A DNA stretch of 64,000 nt. It comes from Dermatophagoides farinae (taxonomy: Eukaryota; Arthropoda; Arachnida; Sarcoptiformes; Pyroglyphidae). Under the pieces are notes generated by a model that saw only the letters and a list, made by a program, of their open reading frames with translations, was not told where the DNA came from and made no database searches. The position numbers and the translations under genes are program-made. How positions within the stretch are numbered: position 1 is the stretch's first letter; the number at the start of each line of letters is the position of its first letter. This document shows positions 33,971 through 48,683 of the stretch, in pieces. The stretch is from assembly GCF_024713945.1 (NCBI RefSeq), contig NC_134679.1, positions 5,585,001 to 5,649,000 on the forward strand. The letters are read 5' to 3'.

Positions 33971-36900
33971 TTACACCTGAATTTGTTTGATGATCAATTC
34001 ATGATGACATTGTAAACCGGGTATGATTACGTTTGATGGTTTTAATTTTTCATATGCATCCTGTATTTTCATGGCACGACGTCGTCGATTTTCATAACGA
34101 TTCGTTTTGATTAATAAAACCAGAATGGCAATAATACGATAGAATAGCATATTGAATATCAACATGATAATTGTCGATAGAAAATATGTTTCATGAAATT
34201 CATGTTCATTATCTTCCATTTTTAATTTAAGCAATATTTTTTGAACTTCTTTTTTCCCACAACGTTCGAATCCATATTGTAATAATAAAATGGCTTCTAA
34301 ACCAAATCGTGTTGGAGCGAAATACGATAAAAATTGAAATATATAATGCAGACGACGAACTGGTGTGGCTATATTACTAAGTAATAATGATATAACTTGT
34401 ACTGCCGGCATCGCAATGATTAATGCAATAAAATTACCCAATGTGAGTATAGCGATTAAATGACCAAGTGCTTGTGCGACTAATGCGTTTATTATTAAAT
34501 AAAATAACATCCACCAATACATTCCTGGTCGAATTGGTTCGAAAATATCATTTATATATGCAAGTATTATGATGGCGGGTATTAGCGGTATGATTTCGGT
34601 AAATAATTTCATCGTATAAAATACACCTGTGCTATACCAACCTATAAAATTGCAAAGAATAATTTTTAGTAAACAAATCAATTAATCGAGTTCACCTTAC
34701 CATTTTGATGTTCATTACGGAAAAAGATAATTTCTTTGGAAAACATGATCGATGCTTGTAATAAAAACAGAAAAAATAACAATGAATTCACGAAAGCTGC
34801 ATAAATGAATGAAGCTTTTAAATCGAAATCTTCATCATCTTTATCCTGTGTTTGATTACAAGTATTATTGAAATCATCCAATAAATCGACACAACCATCA
34901 TAATAAATCATGTTGTGGTCGAAAACAATATTCATAGCAAACCCAAAACCAATGTACAGACAATACATAATACACAGAATTTGCCACAAATATCCACGAA
35001 CATAAAATGCATAACGTAGTATCAATACCCAAACAGATTTTAATGAAAAACGATTTCGATTAGTCGGTATTCCATCCAATACAGGAACGGTTTCATTTAA
35101 TAAAATAAGATTATCATTCAAGATTCTCTCATTGGCCAAACGAACCAAATCCTGAACAGAAGGATCTTCATAGCTAAGACAGGAATACTTGATCAACTCT
35201 TCAACTGAAAAGATATCATCTTGATACATTCGGTCAGAAACTTTGTTCAAATGTTGACGCATATCGGATGGTGGACCCGAATAGACACACACGCCACCTT
35301 TAGCTAGAACATAAACCTGATCAAACATGGAAAACACTTCGACGGTTGGCTGATGTATCGATGTGATGATGCAAATGTTGTGGTGGTGAGCCACTTGTCG
35401 CAAACATGATATGACAACTTGAGCTGAACTTGAATCCAAACCACTTGTGGGTTCATCGATACAAATCAAGTTTGGCATCCGAACCGATGTGAGTTCCAGA
35501 CCCAGTGCCAAACGTTTCCGTTGACCACCGGAACAATTTTGCACATAAGTGTCTTTCGTATCGACCAGATCTAATTCTTTGAGAATTTTCATAGCGATTG
35601 CTTCATGATCCAAGTTTTCGTTTTCCATAGCATTTTTCAACATTGATGCATAAATCAAACTCTGCTTGGCTGTCAAACCGGGTAGCAAATGGCCTGAAAC
35701 TTCTTGCGTAAGATAACAAACACGTATGGGCGTGAATTTACTGAGGAAGAATTTAGTTGTATCGCTCAATCGTGTCTTTGATTTCCCGATTAAAATATTG
35801 AGCAGTGAAGTTTTGCCGGCTCCAGATGGTCCCATCAATGCATTAAGAGTTCCAAAACGGAATTGACCATTCAAATTTTTTAGAATTTGCTTCGAATCCT
35901 TTCTTTCATTTTGTACCGTTCGAATTTCATATATTGATTTTGTACCAAACAAAGTAAGCGATCGCCATGCAACAACAATCTTATGGCGAGCAAAATGTTC
36001 AAAACCAAGTTCATCTTCTTTTTTGATTCTAACAGTTTTAGATAAATCAACTGCTTCTTCTTTCTGGTCAGTTAGCTTTCCATAATCAATACATTTGATT
36101 ACATCGGAAATTGAAGCTTTGACAAATCTTTTTGATCGAAAGATTCCACTGAAATTGTATACCATCAAAACCAATACAAGTAAACGAATGCAGACACTGT
36201 TGATGAACATGAAATATGAATCACTATAAACTGCATTCACATTAATTCCAAAATCTTCGAGTACGAATGAAATTGTCGTCTCATCATCGCAACGATCAAG
36301 CCCATACATCGTATAAATTAGCCCATTGGGAATGGCCTTGAGCGATAAAGTTTCGGAAATTCGTAGAAAAATTGAAGGTAAAGTTTTCATCTTATAAGGA
36401 TTGAACATGAAACCAGTAAAAAATTGTTGAAAAAGTACAATAATATAGGCAGATACGACCGATACTTCAACTTTGCCAAGAAAGATCATACATAAAATAT
36501 AGCCGATGCTTTGATGAAAGCAATTATATAAATAACTAAAATAAAAATAATGACCAAATCGATTCCAATTCATTTGATAATTGTCAACATATAGATGATC
36601 AATAGAGAAATATGCGACTGTATTAATAAAAACGGTAATTATAGCCAATTGGATATTACGTAAAATCATAAATGGGAAAAAGAATGTACCAAGACCATAC
36701 CATTCTGTAATTTCAAATGATGATCATATTATTATTATTATGAATAGTTTTTAAAGTCGGACAAACTTACGATTACGATGTTCATTTCGAAATACTTTTA
36801 ATATATGATCGAAGGACATACTATTGATAGAAACTATGCTTACGCTGATGAGCATGGCGAAAAACCATTGATTCATTTCAAAATCATCAACCAATGCTTT

Positions 36901-38145
36901 TGCGTATAACTTATTACTACAGGTAATATTTTGAGCACTTTCATCCGATTTGAATGAATAACAAGTTTCAGCATGAGTCATTTTCGATTCAAAAAACGTT
37001 GTGACCAACATGATTACGAACAAAAAAAATGGAAATTGCATTAAAAAGCTTTTATATTCGGCTATGAATGTTATTCTGAATATCCGATGAAATTGTAAGA
37101 TTAAGTCTCCCCAACAGAAACGTTTACGTCCTTGTCTGATACCATTCTGTAAGAATTTCAAATCATCAACCAATGGATCCAATTGAGCATGTTGTTCAAT
37201 CAAGGTTGAATCGGTTAATTTTCGAACATTTTTACTTCCGATGGCTAACGAAAAGATTTTTCTTAAAGTTATTCATTTAACTATTTAGATTTAATAATTC
37301 TAGTTCATACCTTCACAAGCGATATCCAGATATTCTTCAATGGGGGGCTTCTCCGTGTCGAATTCATCGTTGATTTTTTGTTTCAAATTGTTACGCAAGT
37401 CATTTGGTGGTCCAGAATAGATGCAAACACCTCCTTTGGCAAGAACAAATACTTTGTCGAATAAGCTCATAATGTCTGAGTTGGGGGTGTGTATTGAAAC
37501 CAGAATAGTCAATCGATTATTACCAGCTAATTTTCGTAAACATTCCATAACAAGTAGAGCAGCATTACTATCAAGGCCGGTTGTTGGTTCATCGACGAAC
37601 AAAAAGGTCGGCTTTTCTAATGACATCAATTCCTGAGCGATAGCAATACGTCGTTGTTCTCCGCCAGAACATTTCTCGAAATGATTGTCCAATATGGTTT
37701 TATCGAGTAAAAGTTCATTCAACACAGAAAGTATATGTTGATTCATTTGATTCCATTGGCTCATTGGATTCTTGAAACGAAATGCATAGTGCAAGATTTC
37801 TCGAACGCTCATTCGAGCAATGATGGTTTCGTGAAAATGTTGCTCAACAAATCGAATAATGGGCGTTTGATTACGCTCCGCACGATTCAGAAAAATCTCG
37901 GAGTCCGAAGTGATACCACTATGAAGTGTACCATTCAAGCAGTTGAGCATTGTGGTTTTCCCGGCTCCACTTGGACCCAGAAACGCATTCATACTGCCAT
38001 AAGTGACATGGCCATTCAAACGTTTTAGAATGGATTTTTTTCCACTTCCGAACCAGCCACTCACTTCATACGATAAATTTCGCCATGCCAATGAAATATT
38101 CTCGGCCATAGGTTCACAATTCAATTTCAAATTGTTTTTATTCAT
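33971..38145 (-). CDS. Full-size ABCG-type ABC transporter, array gene 2
   Basis: Exons 38145-37311, 37244-36771, 36704-34701, 34641-33971; introns 66, 66 and 59 nt, all phase 1; 1327 residues, same exon lengths as gene 1. NBD1 has GPSGAGKT 57-64, CSGGEQRR 159-166, FLFVDEP 181-187 and His219; NBD2 has GPSGAGKT 728-735, CSGGQRKR 827-834, LICIDEP 849-855 and His887. NBDs are almost those of gene 1. TMD1 differs more, for example FFFPFMILRN at the start of exon 3. Specific marks are RTVQNERKDSKQ before NBD2, shared in close form with gene 6, and exon 4 nearly identical to gene 1. An in-frame TGA precedes ATG 38145. Likely a membrane exporter; substrate unknown. Confidence 0.9.
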
Positions 38146-38530
38146 AATGTTGTTACATTTGTCGATCACAGTTAATGAACCTTCAATTGTTTGACTAATC
38201 AATCAGACACTAATATTATATTTCAAAAAAAAAATTTTATATAAATTAGAGCTGAACGGATGTGCTTCCTTTTCCAAATTATATCATCAATAATAACAGT
38301 GATAATAATGAAAATTGTCGAAATAATTTTCACAGTATAATTTCATCAGTAATTTATTATTGATTAAAAAAATATAAAAATGATTTTCATGCGTATATCA
38401 CACACTCGATTATGAAGAACGTTAAATGAAGCAAATCAGCAATTTATCTTACGCTTTTATAAGAGAAAAAAAAGAGAAATAAGCTTATAATTTTCAAGGT
38501 CAAAAATATGGAAAAATTTTGTTTTCATTT

Positions 38531-38598
38531 TATAGTATAACATCACCCATCCTATAAAATTAAGGTGTATCAATCACCATCATCGTCATCATCACTAT
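38531..38598 (-). promoter_or_regulatory. Conserved upstream block, candidate promoter of ABC gene 2
   Basis: Second copy of the block described at 33219-33287; it survives although the rest of this spacer has diverged, which slightly favours a function. Confidence 0.3.
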
Positions 38599-38882
38599 TT
38601 AAACTTGAAGAAGATGAATAAATGTACTAATACCAAATTCATTTTAAAAATTAATTTATTCTTCATCATGATAATAATGATATTCAATGACGAAGAAAAA
38701 AAAATAAAGAAAAAACTATAGTTTTTTGTCGTTGAATGAAAATCTTTCGATGTTGGTTATACAGTCGAAGGAATTCCAAGGAAAACGAAGTGGAAAAAAA
38801 CCAATTAATCATGATACATAGACGTCATGTTTGTTGTACATAATAATTCTTTGGAAAAAGTGAATTTGTTTTTTATCAAATT

Positions 38883-38888
38883 TTTATT
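38883..38888 (-). promoter_or_regulatory. AATAAA polyadenylation signal, ABC gene 3
   Basis: AATAAA on the minus strand 61 nt past the stop. Confidence 0.5.
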
Positions 38889-38948
38889 TTTAATTTCTGT
38901 TTTTGTTGTTGTACTAATTTATGGTTGCATAATAATGTTGGAAAAAAA

Positions 38949-41900
38949 TTAAACCTTAAACTGTTTGATTGTCATTTCATGATGACATTGTAAACCAGGT
39001 ATGATTACATTCACTGGTTTCAGTTTTTGATGTGAATCGGCTATTTGCATTGCCCGTTTACGACGATTTTCATAACGATTGGTTTTTGCCAATAATAATA
39101 ATAATGCAATCACACGATAGATTATTATGTTAAATATAAGCATAATAATCGTATAATAGAAAAATGTTCCATGAAATTCATGTTCATTTTCTTCCATTTT
39201 GAATTTCAACAAAATTTTCTGCACTTCTTTCCTACGACAACGATCAAATCCATATTGTAATAATAAAATGGCTTCAATTGTGAATCGAGTGGGCGCAAAA
39301 TTCGAAAGAAATTGAAATATATAATGTAGACGTCTAATCGGTGTGCCCATATTACTGATTAATAATGATATAACTTCAATGGCAGGTATCGATATGATTA
39401 ATGCAACAAATTTGCCTAACGATATTATAGCGACCAAATGTCCAAATGCCTGTGCAGCTAAAGCACCCATCAATGAATAGAACAATAGCCAATAAAACAT
39501 TCCAGGATGAATGGGTTCATAAATGTCAATCAGATATGTAAAGATTGTTAGCGCAGGTATCAATGGTAAAAATTCTATTAACATTTTCATAGAATAAAAT
39601 GCACCAGTACTATACCAGCCTATAAAATGAAAAAAATTTTAAATGGAAAAGAATTAAAAGAATCTGACATTATAAAACACACACCATTTTGATGTTCATT
39701 ACGAAAATAGACAATTTCCTTCGAGAACATGATTGACGTTTGTAATAAAACTATGAAAAACATCATTGATTGTCCGAAACAAATATAAATGAATGAAGCT
39801 TGAAGATCAAAATCTTCATCTTCTTTTTCTTGAGTTTGATTACAAGTATTATTGAGTTCATCTTCCATGTTTACACAGCCATCACGAAATATCATGTTTG
39901 TGTCGAAAATATAATAAATTGAAATACCAAATGATATATATAGGCAATACATTAAGACAAGAATTTGCCACAAATATCCACGAACATAAAATGCATAACG
40001 TAGTATCAACACCCAGACAGATTTTAATGAAAAACGATTTTGATTAGTCGGTATGCCATCCAATACAGGAACGGTTTCATTTAATAAAATAAGATTATCA
40101 TTCAAGATTCTCTCATTGGTCAAACGAACCAAATCCTGAACAGAAGGAACTTCATAGCTAAGACAGGAATACTTGATCAATTCTTCAACTGGAAAGATGT
40201 CATCTTGATCCATTCGGTCTGAAACTTTGGTCAAATGCTGACGTATATCAGATGGTGGACCCGAATAGACACACACACCACCTTTAGCTAGAACATAAAC
40301 CTGATCAAACATGGAAAACACTTCGGCGGTTGGCTGATGAATCGATGTGATGATGCAAATGTTGTGATGGTGAGCTACTTGTCGCAAACATGACACGACA
40401 ACTTGAGCTGAGCTTGAATCCAAACCACTTGTTGGTTCATCGATACAAATCAAGTTTGGCATCCGAATCGATGTGAGTTCCAGACCCAGTGCCAAACGTT
40501 TCCTTTGGCCACCTGAACAATTTTGCACATAAGTGTCTTTCGTATCGACCAGATCTAATTCTTTGAGAATTTTCATAGCGATTGCTTCATGATCCAAGTT
40601 TTTGTTTTCCATAGTATTTTTTAACATTGATGCATAAGTCAAACTCTGTTTGGCTGTCAAACCGGGTAATAAGTGACTGGAAACTTCTTGCTTAAGATGA
40701 CAAACTTTTATGGGAGTAAATTTACTGAGATAAAACACGGTCGAGTCGCTCAATCGTGTCTTTGATTTCCCGATTAAAATATTGAGCAGTGAAGTTTTGC
40801 CGGCTCCAGATGGTCCCATCAATGCATTAAGGGTGCCAAAACGGAATTGACCATTCAAATTTTTCAGAATTTGTTTAGAATTCGGTCCTTCTTTTTCTAC
40901 ACTTCGAATTTCGTAGATGGATTTTGTACCAAACAAAGTAAGCGATCGCCAAGCAACAACAATCTTATGGCGAGCAAAATCTTCAAAACCAAGTTCATCT
41001 TCCTTTTTAATTCGAACAGTTTTAGATAAATCAATTGCTTCTTCTTTCTGGTTAGTTAGCTTTCCATAATCAATACATTTGATTGCATCAGAAATTGAAG
41101 CTTTGACAAATCTTTTTGATCGAAAGATTCCACTGAAATGGTATATCATCAAAACGAATACAAGAAAACGAATGATGACAATGTTGATGATCATGAAATA
41201 TGAGTCACTATACACTGTATCCACATTAACTCCAAAATCATCGAGTACGAATGAAATTGTCGTCTCATCATCGCAACGATCCAGTCCATACATCGTATAC
41301 ATTAGCCCATTGGGAACAGTCTTGAACGAGAGAATTTCTGACATTTGTAGAAAAATGGAAGGGATATTTTTCATTTTATAAGGATTGAACATGTAACCAG
41401 TAAAGAATTGTTGACATGTTATAACAATGTATGAGGAAACAATTGAAACTTCGAATTGGCCAAGAAAGATTAAACATAAAAGATGACCAATGCTTTGTTG
41501 TTGAAAATTATTAAGCAAAACAAAGTAGAGAAAATTTCCAAAACGATTCCAATTTAATTGATTATTATCTACGTAAAGATGGTCAATAGAAAAATAACTG
41601 ATCATTCCGATAAAACCAGTCAATATAGTCAATTCGATGCAGCGCACAATAAGGAATGCCCAAAAAAATGTTCCAAGACTGTACCATTCTGTTTTTTTTT
41701 TGAATCAAAATGATTATTAAATTAAGAAAAAAATGGTTCAACATTTTTTTACTTACGATTTCGATGTTCATTACGAAAAACTTTAAGAATTGGATGAAAA
41801 AATAGACAACTCATACCAAGTACGCTTAAACTGATTAATACAATGTCAAACATCTGATGCATACGATAATCATCTGTTAGGGCTTCATCATACAATTTTT

Positions 41901-43130
41901 CACGACAAGTCATATTTAATGATAAATAATCATCTGATTCTAATGAATAACAAACATTTGCATGTGTCATATTCGTTTCATAAAACGATGCTATCACCGT
42001 GATAAGAAAAAAAAAGAATGGATATTGTATCAAAAAATTTTGATATTCAGCCACAAATGTGATTTTCATTAACCGATAGAATTGCAAAATAAAATCTACT
42101 AATGAAAATTTTTTTCGTCCTTGCCTTATGCCATTCTTTAAGAATTTTAAATCATCAACCAATGGATCCAATTGAGCATGTTGTTCAATCAAGGTTGAAT
42201 CGGTTAATTTTCGAACAATTTCACTTCCAATAGCTAATGAAAAGGTTTTTCTTAGAGTTATCCATTTATCTAGATTTAATGATTCTATTTCATACCTTCA
42301 CAAGCGATATCAAGATATTCTTCAATGGGTGGCTTCTCCGTGTCGAATTCATCGTCGATTTTTTGTTTCAAATTGTTACGCAAGTCATTTGGTGGTCCGG
42401 AATAGATGCAAACACCTCCTTTGGCAAGAACAAATACTTTGTCGAATAAGCTCATAATGTCTGAGTTGGGGGTATGTATTGAAACCAGAATAGTCAATCG
42501 ATTATTACCAGCTAATTTTCGTAAACATTCCATAACAAGTAGAGCAGCATTACTATCAAGGCCGGTTGTTGGTTCATCGACGAACAAAAAAGTCGGCTTT
42601 TCCAATGACATCAATTCCTGAGCGATGGCAATACGTCGTTGTTCTCCGCCAGAACATTTCTCGAAATGATTATCCAATATGGTTTTATCGAGTAAAAGTT
42701 CATTCAACACAGAAAGTATATGCTGATTCATTCGATTCCATTGGCTCATAGGATTCTTGAAACGAAATGCATAGTGAAGTATTTCTCTAACTGTCATTCG
42801 AGCAATGATGGTTTCATGAACATGTTGCTCAACAAATCGAATGACTGGCGTTTGATTACGTTCCTCACGATTCAGATAAATTTCGGAGTCCGAAGTAATA
42901 CCACTACGAAGTGTACCATTCAAGCAGTTGAGCATTGTGGTTTTACCAGCTCCACTTGGACCCAGAAACGCATTCATACTGCCATAAGTGACATGGCCAT
43001 TCAAACGTTTCAGAATGGATTTTTTTCCGCTGCCGAACCAGCCACTCACTTGATACGATAAATTTCGCCATGCCAATGAAATATTCTCGGCCATAGGTTC
43101 ACAATTCAATGGTCCATTGTTTTTATTCAT
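38949..43130 (-). CDS. Full-size ABCG-type ABC transporter, array gene 3
   Basis: Exons 43130-42296, 42233-41757, 41688-39685, 39619-38949; introns 62, 68 and 65 nt, phase 1; 1328 residues. NBD1 motifs sit at the same positions as in genes 1 and 2. NBD2 starts with GPSGAGKT at 729-736 and has local changes (CHLKQEVSSHLLPG in place of CYLTQEVSGHLLPG), keeping the Q-loop Gln. Membrane segments are clearly diverged: exon 2 loop YLSLNMTCREK has one extra residue, and the late exon 3 loop reads FDTNMIFRDGCVNMEDELNN. The C-terminus ends T-I-K-Q-F-K-V, a version found only here and in gene 6. The 3' part of exon 1, intron 1 and the 5' part of exon 2 look identical to gene 6 over 580 bp. The frame stays open to a GTG upstream, but ATG 43130 matches its paralogues. 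Confidence 0.9.
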
Positions 43131-44404
43131 AATGTTGTTGCATTTGTCGATCACAGTTAATGAACCTTCAATTGTTTTAACTAATGAATCAGACACTAAT
43201 ATTATATTTTCAAAAATTTTTATATTAAATTAGAGCTGAACGGATGTGTTTCCTTTTCAAAATTATATCATCAATAAAAATAAACGATGATCACTATGAA
43301 AAAAAATGTTTAAACAATTTTTAAATAAAGCTATGCCTCTTAACTGGTTGTTAAGCTTGTTGAATTAATTGAATGTGTATGTATGTATGTATTTTGCTGG
43401 AAAAATTTATCACTAAAAAAACAGATGTGAAATAAGCATCATGCGTATAGAAAATAGATTGTCGATAAATGAATGATGATGTCTAGAGAAAATGGCGCCA
43501 ATGTTTAAAATTCAACGTTATTAAATTAATTTATTATTATTAAACTATATAACTAGCCAGAAAAAAAATTTTTTTTTCTACACTAACTGGTTATTTAATA
43601 TATGAAAGAATCTATGTTAAATTTTTTCTTTCTGCATCGTATATACCTTTTCTAATATTGGATAGTTTTTTTTTATTTTCTTTTTGTTCAAGGATAGATT
43701 CATTGATTATTTAGGTGAATATCATTTCTTTTCATGGTCATGATAATCTCTTTAAATCGAAAAAAAAGCAAAGAAAAAAAAATATATTGTACAGCCATAC
43801 ACTTTTTTTTTTGTTCATATGTTGTATTTTTATATCTGTTTGATTGACAACAATTTTTTTGTTTGTTTGTTGCCATATTCGCATAGCATATATATATATA
43901 TATAAATGTTCATATTCGGAATTCGTAAATCAAAGATAATATAAATCAATGTGATGATAAAACACAGTGATAAAATAGTTTGAAATTAATGATGATTGAC
44001 ACTATTCAATACGTGATTACGTTGCAATGAATGATACTAAAAGTTTTTGGCTGATCTTATATACATGTGAAATAAAATGTACAAAACTTATGATTTATGA
44101 TAATTTATGATTATTGATTTTCTTTTTTCTTTACTGATAAATAAATTCTTTCATCAATCATTCTTTGTTTATACTGAATGGTCAAATCATCATCTCATTC
44201 ATGGAAACAGCATGTTTTCTGGTTTCATTCATTGACTGTGATTATCAATTTTTTTTTTGTCAATTTTGTTTCATATTTCTAAATTAAAATTCCAAGGTTA
44301 AAATTATAAATTTTGAAAAGAAAAACGAATCGAATAGTTAATCTAAATTGTACTTGTTAGTACAAACAAAAGTACATTTTTTGAGAGAGAGAGAAAAAAA
44401 AGAA
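43131..44404. other. Spacer between ABC genes 3 and 4
   Basis: 1274 bp. Only the first 130 bp or so match the other spacers (leader with GAGCTGAACGGATGTG); the rest is unrelated, with T/A tracts, a TATATATA run near 43888 and a GAGAGAGAG tract near 44383. The conserved upstream block is absent. Confidence 0.65.
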
Positions 44405-47400
44405 TCAAATTTGAATTCTTCGAATAATCAGATCATTATGACATTGTAGACCAGGTATGAATACATTGGATGATTTAAGATTTCGATGATAATTGGCAAT
44501 ATTTTGTGCACGTTTTCGACGACATTCATATCGATTTGTTTTCATTATCAACAATAATAATGCCAATATACGATAGAAAAGGACGATAAATGTTAACATG
44601 ATAATCGTATTCATTAGAAATGATGAATGATGTTCATGTTCATCATTTTCCATTCCTAATAAGTATAAAATTTTCTGTACCTGTTTACGACGACAACGAT
44701 TGAATCCATATTGTAATAATGAAAATGCTTCAATACCGAAACGTGTTGGTGAAAAATTTGATAAAAATTGAAATAAATAATGTAAACGTCGAACTGGTGT
44801 TGCCATATTGCTGAACAATAATGCTACAGTCTGTATTGCTGGTATCGATATGATTAAGGCAATAAATTCACCTAATGTAAATATGGCAATCAAATGTCCA
44901 AGGGCTTGTGCAGCTAATGTGCCAAGAATTAGATAAAAAATTATTGGATAATAAATGTTCGGTAATATCGGTTCATATATATTGATAATATAACCATAAA
45001 TGAAAATGACCGGAATTATAGGTATTAGTTCTGTAAATATTTTCATGAAATAAAATGAACCAGTACTGTACCAACCTGTATACAAATGAATAATAAATTT
45101 AAATTATTATATATCTGATGATGAAATGAACATTATCACTTACCATTTCGTTGTTCATTGAAAAAGTAAACAATTTCCTTTGAAAACATAATTGAAGCTT
45201 GAAGTAGAACCAAAAATATAAATAGACCATATGACCAACAAATATATGTGAATGATGCTTGTAGATCAAAATCTTCATCATCTTTTTCTTGTGTTTGATT
45301 ACAGGTACTATTGAATTCATCTTCTAAGCTTACACAACCATCATGATAAATCATATTATGATCAAATATGATAGTTAGTGATATAGCAAAAAATAAATAT
45401 AGACCATACATCATACATATACTTTGCCATAGATAACCATGAATATAATGTATATAACGAAGTATTAATACACCAACGGATTTTAATGTAAAACGATTAT
45501 GATTTGTAGGTATACCATCCAATACGGGTGTAGTTTCATCAGATAAAGATGAATCTTTTGTTAGAATTGTTTCGCTTGATGAACGAGCCAACATTTTTAC
45601 GAATTCATTTTTATATCCGAAACAAGAATATTTGATCAACTCTTCAACTGGAAAGATATCATCTTGATCCATTCGGTCTGAAACTTTGGTCAAATGTTGA
45701 CGTATATCGGATGGTGGACCCGAATAGACACATACACCACCTTTAGCTAGAACATAAACCTGGTCAAACATGGAAAACACTTCGGCAGTTGGCTGATGGA
45801 TCGATGTGATGATGCAAATGTTGTGATGGTGAGCCACTTGTCGCAAACATGACATGACAACTTGAGCTGAACTTGAATCCAAACCACTTGTTGGTTCATC
45901 GATACAAATCAAGTTTGGCATACGCATCGATGTCAGTTCCAGAGCCAGTGCCAAACGTTTCCGTTGACCACCGGAACAATTTTGCACATAAGTGTCTTTT
46001 GTATCAGTCAGATCTAATTCTTTAAGAATTTTCATAGCGATTGCTTCATGATTCAATTTTTCTTTTTCCATGGCATTTTTCAACATTGATGCATAAATCA
46101 AACTCTGTTTGGCTGTCAAACCGGGTAGCAAATGGCCAGAAACTTCTTGTGTAAGATAACAAACACGTATGGGCGTAAATTTACTGAGAAAGAATTCGGT
46201 ATTATCGCTTAATCGAGTTTTAGACCGGCCGTTAAGAACATTTAAAAGTGAAGTTTTTCCGGCACCAGACGGCCCCATCAATGCATTAATGGTGCCAAAA
46301 TGGAATTGACCATTCAAATTTTTCAGAATTTGTTTAGAATTTGGTCCTTCTTTTTCTACACTTCGAATTTCGTAGATGGATTTAGTTCCAAACAAAGTAA
46401 GCGATCGCCAAGCAACAATAATTTTATGTCGAGAAAAATGTTCAAAACCAAGTTCATCTTCCTTTTTGATTCGAACAGTTTTGTGAAGATTTTCAATATT
46501 TTCATTCATGCTAGAACAATCTCCATAATCAATTGATTTGATTGCTTCGGAATTTTCAGATTTTTGAAATCTTTTTGATCGAAAGATTCCGCTAAAATGA
46601 TATACCATCAAAATGAATACAAGAAAACGAATGATGACAATGTTGATGATCATAAAATATGAATCTTCATATACGGTTTGTTCGTTAACACCAAAATCTT
46701 CAAGTACAAACGATACTTTTGTTTGATCAACTTTATCATCACATCTATCCAATCCATATATTGTATACATTAATCCATTTGGACATGTTTTAAATGATAA
46801 TAATTCTGAAATTTTTAGAAATATCGACGGCATATTCTTCATTCTATATGGATTAAACATATAACCGGTGAAAAATTGTTCACAGATAACCAATATATAT
46901 GATGTTAAAATGGCAACTTCAATTTTTTCTAAAAATATCAAACAAATTAAGTAGCCTAAACTTTGTTGATATAAATTATTGAGCCATATAAAATAGAAGA
47001 AATTTGCAAAACGATTCCAATTCATTTGATAATGATCAATATAAAGATGATCGATGGCAAAATATGCAACCAAACTGATAAGACAAGCAATTATAGTTAA
47101 TTCAATAAATCGTACAACAGTGAATGACCAATAGAAAGTACCGAGGCTATACCATTCTGTAAATTAAAAAAAAAAAGTTTAAAAATCAAATTCAATAATG
47201 AAATTTCAAAGTCAACGAATACTTACTATTACGATGTTCATTACGAAATACTTTGAGTATTGGATTGAAAAATAAGCTACTCATACACATTATACTTAAT
47301 GATACCAATGTCATATATAGCCATTGATTTATCCGATATTCATTGGTCAATGCTTCAGCATGTAATCTATCGCGACATGTTAAATTATTGAAATCACCAT

Positions 47401-48683
47401 CATCAGCTTCGAATGAATAACATGTTTCAGCATGTGTTATTTTTTGATCGAAAAATGTTGCAATAAAATTGATTATGAAGAAAAAAAATGGAAATTGCAT
47501 CAAGAAATTCCTGTATTCATCGATGAATGTTATTATAAACATTCGATATATTTGTAATAATAGATCACCAAATAGGAATTGTTTTCGTCGTTGTCGAATA
47601 CCATTGGACATGAATTTCAGATTATCAACTAATGGATCTAATTTTTCATGTTCTTCGTACAAAGTTGAATCAGCTAATTGACAAACATGATCATTTGCAA
47701 TGCCTAGAATTAGTGAAAGAAAAATGAAATTTTTTTTTTTTAAATGATACTAAAATTACAATCAAACCTTTACAAGCTAATTCCAAATATTCTTCAATCG
47801 GTGGCTTTTCAATGTTGAATTCGATATTAATTTTTTGTTTAAGATTATCACGCATATTTTCTGGTGGTCCAGAATAGATGCAAACGCCACCTTTTGCCAG
47901 AATAAACACTTTATCGAATAAAGTCATAATGTCTGAATTTGGTGTATGTATTGAAACCAGAATAGTCAATCGATTTTTATCAGCTAATTTTCGTAAACAT
48001 TGCATGACCAATGCTGAAGCATTACTATCGAGTCCGGTTGTTGGTTCATCGACGAACAAAAACGTTGGCTTTTCCAATGACATTAATTCCTGTGCGATGG
48101 CAATACGTCGTTGTTCACCACCGGAACATTTCTCAAAATGATTATCCAATATGGTTTTATCGAGTAAAAGTTCATTCAACACCGAAAGTATATGTTGATT
48201 CATTTGATTCCAATATTTTGCATCATTTTTGAAACGAAATGCATAATATAATATCTGACCAACACACATTTTACCGATAATATTTTCATGTATATGTTGT
48301 TCAACATAACGGATATTCGGCACATCATCATGTTGATTTAGATAAATTTCTGAATCAATTGTCATACCATTTGAATGTGTACCATTCAGACAGTTAAGCA
48401 TTGTTGTTTTACCGGCACCACTTGGACCAAGAAATGCATTCAAACTATGATAATTAAGATGTCCATTTAAGCGTTTCAGAATGGTTTTTCGTTCACCAAA
48501 ACCACCAACACTAGCAAACCAACCGACATTAACTTCATAGGATAGATTACGCCATGCTAATGAAATATTTTTTGCCAATCGTAATTGAAGATTTTTTTTG
48601 TCAACATTTTCTTCTTGTAATTCAAATACAAATGATGATAATTCACATTTAGAATGATTGTCATTTCTATTGAAATCATACAT
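44405..48683 (-). CDS. Full-size ABCG-type ABC transporter, array gene 4 (divergent)
   Basis: Exons 48683-47768, 47703-47227, 47156-45144, 45075-44405; introns 64, 70 and 68 nt, phase 1; 1358 residues, the longest of the six. The N-terminus is different (M-Y-D-F-N-R-N), and an insert V-N-V-G-W-F-A-S-V-G-G-F-G-E-R precedes NBD1. NBD1: GPSGAGKT 86-93, Q-loop YVEQH, CSGGEQRR, FLFVDEP. NBD2: GPSGAGKT near 759, CSGGQRKR, LICIDEP. A three-residue insertion follows GLDRCDD in TMD1. Membrane parts are well diverged from genes 1, 2, 3 and 6, while the NBD2 core remains very close. The start ATG 48683 lies directly after an in-frame ATC microsatellite in the transcript. Gene 5 is its nearest relative in NBD2 flanks (NVLNGRSKTRLSDNT). 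Substrate unknown. Confidence 0.88.

Larger units (their letters stand above)
38146..38948. other. Spacer between ABC genes 2 and 3
   Basis: 803 bp; a shortened, diverged version of the gene 1-2 spacer. It retains the leader, the conserved block at 38531-38598 and the region just 3' of the downstream gene, but lacks the long ATC and GT tracts. Confidence 0.7.
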
